From: an uncultured cyanobacterium
GTDB lineage: Bacteria; Cyanobacteriota; Cyanobacteriia; Phormidesmidales; Phormidesmidaceae
DNA: 8,001 nucleotides
Reading direction: 5' to 3'
Assembly (NCBI GenBank): GCA_938029995.1
Contig: CALHGI010000579.1
Location: 1-8,001, forward strand
Part shown: in pieces, positions 5,694-8,001 of the stretch
Numbering within the stretch: position 1 is the first letter of the stretch
How the letters are laid out: each line of letters opens with the position of its first letter
Program-made: the position numbers and the translations under genes
Notes under the pieces: model-generated
What the model saw: the letters and a program-made list of their open reading frames with translations, nothing else
Told to the model about the DNA's origin: nothing
Databases searched by the model: none

Positions 5694-7538
5694 TTACTCG
5701 TAATCATCCTCGTCGTCGTAGCCTTCATCGTCGTCGTAGCCATCATCATAGTCAGATGCAGCGGGCTCTCGCAGCGATTCAATATAGGACCGTTCAGCAT
5801 CCCAAATGGCAATGGAACTGCGGGCTTCAGAATATAGGGCACGTCCCGATGAAATCCGAGCGGCCACTGCGATCGCATCCGACAGTCTGCCCTGGTAGGC
5901 CAACTCCTCAGCTTCATTCAAAATGGGCCGATCTTCTGCCACCTGAATGCGGGTGGTCCATTCCTTAATGGAAACCTGGGACTGACTATAGAGGGCCCGT
6001 CCCTGCTGAATCTTGCGGGCCTCCTTAATGGCATCCCGCAGCTGCCCCTTACTGGCCAAATCTAACGCCTTACTGTAGAGGGGCTGGTCCTCCAACACCT
6101 GAATTTGCTTGGTCCACTGGGCCACACTGGTCTGGGCCTCAATACGTAGGGCCCGCCCCTGCTCAATCTTTCGAGCTTCAGCAATCGCCGCCTCCAGGCT
6201 AGCCCGGTCACCCTTGTCCGCCAACTGTTCCGCCCGGACCAAAAAGGGCCGATCCTCAATCCGCTGGATTTCCTTAGACCAATGGGCCACCAAGGTCTGG
6301 GCCTGCTGCCGTAGGGGCCGGTCGGGCCCAATATCCTGGGCTTGCTCAACGGCCTGCTGCAACGACCCCTTTTGGTTGAAATTCGCCAGCAAGGTCGCAC
6401 TATAGAGCTGCTGTAAATCAGCCAGCTGTTTAGACCACAGGGCCAATTTAGTCTGAGCATCCCCATGGAATGGGCTTTCACTGCCAATGCTTTCCACCGC
6501 CTGAATGGCATCCATCAAATTCAGAATTTCGCCATAACTAGGAGACCAGTCTTGATTGAATCTGGCCAGGCGCTGGGCATGGGCAAACATCACCAGGTCC
6601 TTGGCTTCTGGCTCCGTAGTTAGGTTTACGGGCACCTGTTGAATAATTGCGATCGCACCCTCTAAATCCTCCTGCTCCCACTTTTCAAATCCGTAGTTCA
6701 CAAGAGTTTTAGTCCAGTCAGCCAATAAGGGCTTTGCCTCAGGCCAAACCTGACTTTGCACATTCACCTGCCGCACCAAACTCAGCGCTTCCAGCAGACT
6801 ATCCATATTGCCACTACTCGCCAGGGTCTTAGCCTTAATCAAATTACGCCGAGCATCCTCTTCCCGCTGAATATACTGCCCTAAATAACGGTGACGATCC
6901 TTCAACCAATAGTCACTAGTTAGGCGCTTCATCGTCCGCAGCTGCTTACGGGCACCGCTCCAGTTTTGATTCTCCACCGCCTCCGTCACAGCCGTCGAAA
7001 TTTCTGCCCCCTTACTCCACTCCGCCTCCCAGCGTTCTAAGGCGGTGTTAGCATCCGCATGGATATCGGCCCGGGCAGGAATATACCCCAAAAGCTCAAC
7101 GGCTCGCTCCAAGTTACCCGATTGCATACGCTTTTGAGCCAGCTTAAACAATCCCTTAGACCACCGATTAGTCACGTCCTCGGAGTCCTGATACAGCGGG
7201 TGCATATCGTCCCAAGCCCCCGTGAGCCTTAGCCCAGCCACCAAATCCTGCTCAGACCCCGACACCACAGCTTGCCTGGCACAGTACAGACGCTCACTAT
7301 CGGCACTAAACACCGATATGTCATCACACTTGGGCAAGGGAGGGAGACGGGTAATTAACGCAATGGCCCACACCCCCAAAGCACTGGATGCTGCCAGCAA
7401 CATTAGCCAGACACCAGCCCAAAACCAGGTTCGACTTTTAGGCCTAGTCATTTTAGGCCCACGCCGAGAAGGCTTTTTACCTTTTTTAACCAAGGCCGAT
7501 GAATTAAATTGCTGCGGATCGGTAGGCGTAGCTGTCAT
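5694..7538 (-). CDS. Membrane-anchored tandem-repeat protein with acidic C-terminal tail, function unknown
   Basis: This 614-residue protein has a basic N-terminus (KKGKKPSRRGPK, 18-29), one membrane helix (about 38-63) and then LPPLPKCDD. By the positive-inside rule the basic end stays in the cytoplasm and the large body faces the periplasm or thylakoid lumen. Cys71 and Cys86 lie just outside the helix and could form a disulfide. The body is almost wholly helical, with TPR-like units. Four successive units of 51-55 residues are clear (377-427, 428-482, 483-534, 535-586), each built around A...A..ARKIQQGRALYSQ and W.K.IQ..EDRP; more diverged units precede them. Residues 596-614 are an Asp/Glu/Tyr tail (13 acidic, 4 Tyr of 19). 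The start is ATG 7538; the longer frame opens with TTG at 7607. I recall similar proteins across cyanobacteria but know no function. It lies upstream of the Ycf55-type regulator on the same strand. Confidence 0.8.
   Translation of the reverse strand: MTATPTDPQQFNSSALVKKGKKPSRRGPKMTRPKSRTWFWAGVWLMLLAASSALGVWAIALITRLPPLPKCDDISVFSADSERLYCARQAVVSGSEQDLVAGLRLTGAWDDMHPLYQDSEDVTNRWSKGLFKLAQKRMQSGNLERAVELLGYIPARADIHADANTALERWEAEWSKGAEISTAVTEAVENQNWSGARKQLRTMKRLTSDYWLKDRHRYLGQYIQREEDARRNLIKAKTLASSGNMDSLLEALSLVRQVNVQSQVWPEAKPLLADWTKTLVNYGFEKWEQEDLEGAIAIIQQVPVNLTTEPEAKDLVMFAHAQRLARFNQDWSPSYGEILNLMDAIQAVESIGSESPFHGDAQTKLALWSKQLADLQQLYSATLLANFNQKGSLQQAVEQAQDIGPDRPLRQQAQTLVAHWSKEIQRIEDRPFLVRAEQLADKGDRASLEAAIAEARKIEQGRALRIEAQTSVAQWTKQIQVLEDQPLYSKALDLASKGQLRDAIKEARKIQQGRALYSQSQVSIKEWTTRIQVAEDRPILNEAEELAYQGRLSDAIAVAARISSGRALYSEARSSIAIWDAERSYIESLREPAASDYDDGYDDDEGYDDEDDYE
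5781..6410 (-). repeat. Region coding four tandem about 52-residue repeats
   Basis: Within the repeat protein, residues 377-586 divide into four aligned units sharing the motifs ARKI.QGRAL and W...IQ..EDRP. At DNA level similarity is partial: related blocks such as GGGCCCGTCCCTGCTGAATC recur with changes. This indicates old duplication rather than recent slippage. Confidence 0.65.
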
Positions 7539-7913
7539 TAGCGGCAGTATCCCAGAAAATAATAAGCCCAGAGTTCCCCTGGACAGTCCCCAGGGTGGAG
7601 CTAACAAAACAACTCACACCCGATTTGTTCTAACGCATGTCCATCAGGCTCGTAAATGCCCTATTTGGCTTAAATCACTAAAGCTGCGCTCTCAAGAGAC
7701 CAGGGAAATCCCATATCAATCCCATGCTTAGTCTGACCATTGCGCCAACAAGGTACCGACCTGGCCGGGAAATACCCTTAGAAGTTAAACCAAAAATTTT
7801 GCTGCCATTGTAGTGGCAATTGGCCGCATTACAACGGTTTTCGATAAAAACCTTTGCTAAAAAGAATATTCAACGGATCAACGCCGATCCAGGAACGGTT
7901 ACATTTTTATTCC
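7539..7913. other. Upstream region of the repeat-protein gene, no gene recognised
   Basis: This stretch probably carries the leftward promoter and leader of the repeat-protein gene. A 6-bp stem (CCCTGG 7577-7582 with CCAGGG 7590-7595) encloses the palindrome GGACaGTCC (7581-7589). Further right are GGTTTT/AAAACC (7836-7841 and 7847-7852) and GGATC/GATCC (7875-7879 and 7886-7890). No convincing -35/-10 pair, tRNA or coding frame was found on either strand. Confidence 0.5.
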
Positions 7914-7997
7914 ATGGATAATTTTTCTAATCCCACAAACGCCCCTTCCCACTGGGCTATAGCCACCACAGAAGAGAATTTCAAAAAGTATCCATAA
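7914..7997 (+). CDS. Possible 27-residue ORF at the right edge, unrecognised
   Basis: ATG 7914 opens 27 codons (MDNFSNPTNAPSHWAIATTE and on) to TAA 7995-7997. GGAA lies about 17 bases upstream, too far to be a good ribosome site. It is not like any small photosystem or ribosomal protein I know. It may be a chance frame, or the damaged start of a gene beyond the window. Confidence 0.12.
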   Translation: MDNFSNPTNAPSHWAIATTEENFKKYP

Positions 7998-8001
7998 AAA
8001 A

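Noticed and set aside
6062..6511. Minus-strand open frame of 149 codons
   Set aside because: It is a shifted frame inside the repeat protein; its Trp/Arg/Pro-rich composition is typical of an out-of-frame shadow.
7431..7443. GGTTCGAC resembling a tRNA T-loop
   Set aside because: It lies within the coding sequence of the repeat protein and no acceptor or anticodon stems surround it.
7222..7731. Plus-strand open frame of 169 codons
   Set aside because: Its first half is antisense to the N-terminal coding part of the repeat protein, it has no recognisable motif, and its tail runs through the upstream region with low complexity and no ribosome site.

Overview
The window looks like a cyanobacterial chromosome segment. 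It carries a glutamate-1-semialdehyde aminomutase start, a CpcG/CpcL-type phycobilisome linker and a response regulator of the cyanobacterial/plastid Ycf55 type. It also holds eight copies of the octamer GCGATCGC (HIP1), the repeat typical of many cyanobacterial genomes. GC content appears moderate, near 50% or a little above by eye. I cannot name the genus from sequence alone.

Layout, left to right. Positions 1-186 (minus) are the first 62 codons of hemL, running off the left edge. A 297-base divergent region (187-483) holds a candidate hemL promoter, a 10-bp tandem repeat and a doubtful small ORF. Then come hisIE (484-1125, plus) and a NurA-domain nuclease gene (about 1177-2358, plus), closely spaced and probably co-transcribed. 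A 400-base spacer (2359-2758) ends in a long imperfect hairpin and a T-run ahead of a membrane-tailed phycobilisome linker gene, cpcL/cpcG2-like (2759-3502, plus). A perfect 17-bp inverted repeat (3526-3574) separates it from two convergent minus-strand genes. These are a Ycf55-type receiver plus DUF3685 protein (3722-5569) and, upstream of it, a membrane-anchored repeat protein with an acidic tail (5694-7538). The last 460 bases hold only small hairpins and one unconvincing 27-codon ORF.

How the genes relate: hemL (tetrapyrrole synthesis) and cpcL (phycobilisome assembly) both serve light harvesting but are not in one transcript. hisIE is a histidine-pathway housekeeping gene and nurA a DNA end-processing gene. 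The two minus-strand genes have no assigned function. They are 124 bases apart and could share a transcript, although a pair of near-identical 15-bp repeats just before the second suggests it also has its own control.

No mobile element, CRISPR array, tRNA or rRNA was seen. The least explained items are the structured cpcL leader, the twin repeats before the Ycf55-type regulator, that regulator's altered receiver site, and the repeat/acidic-tail membrane protein.
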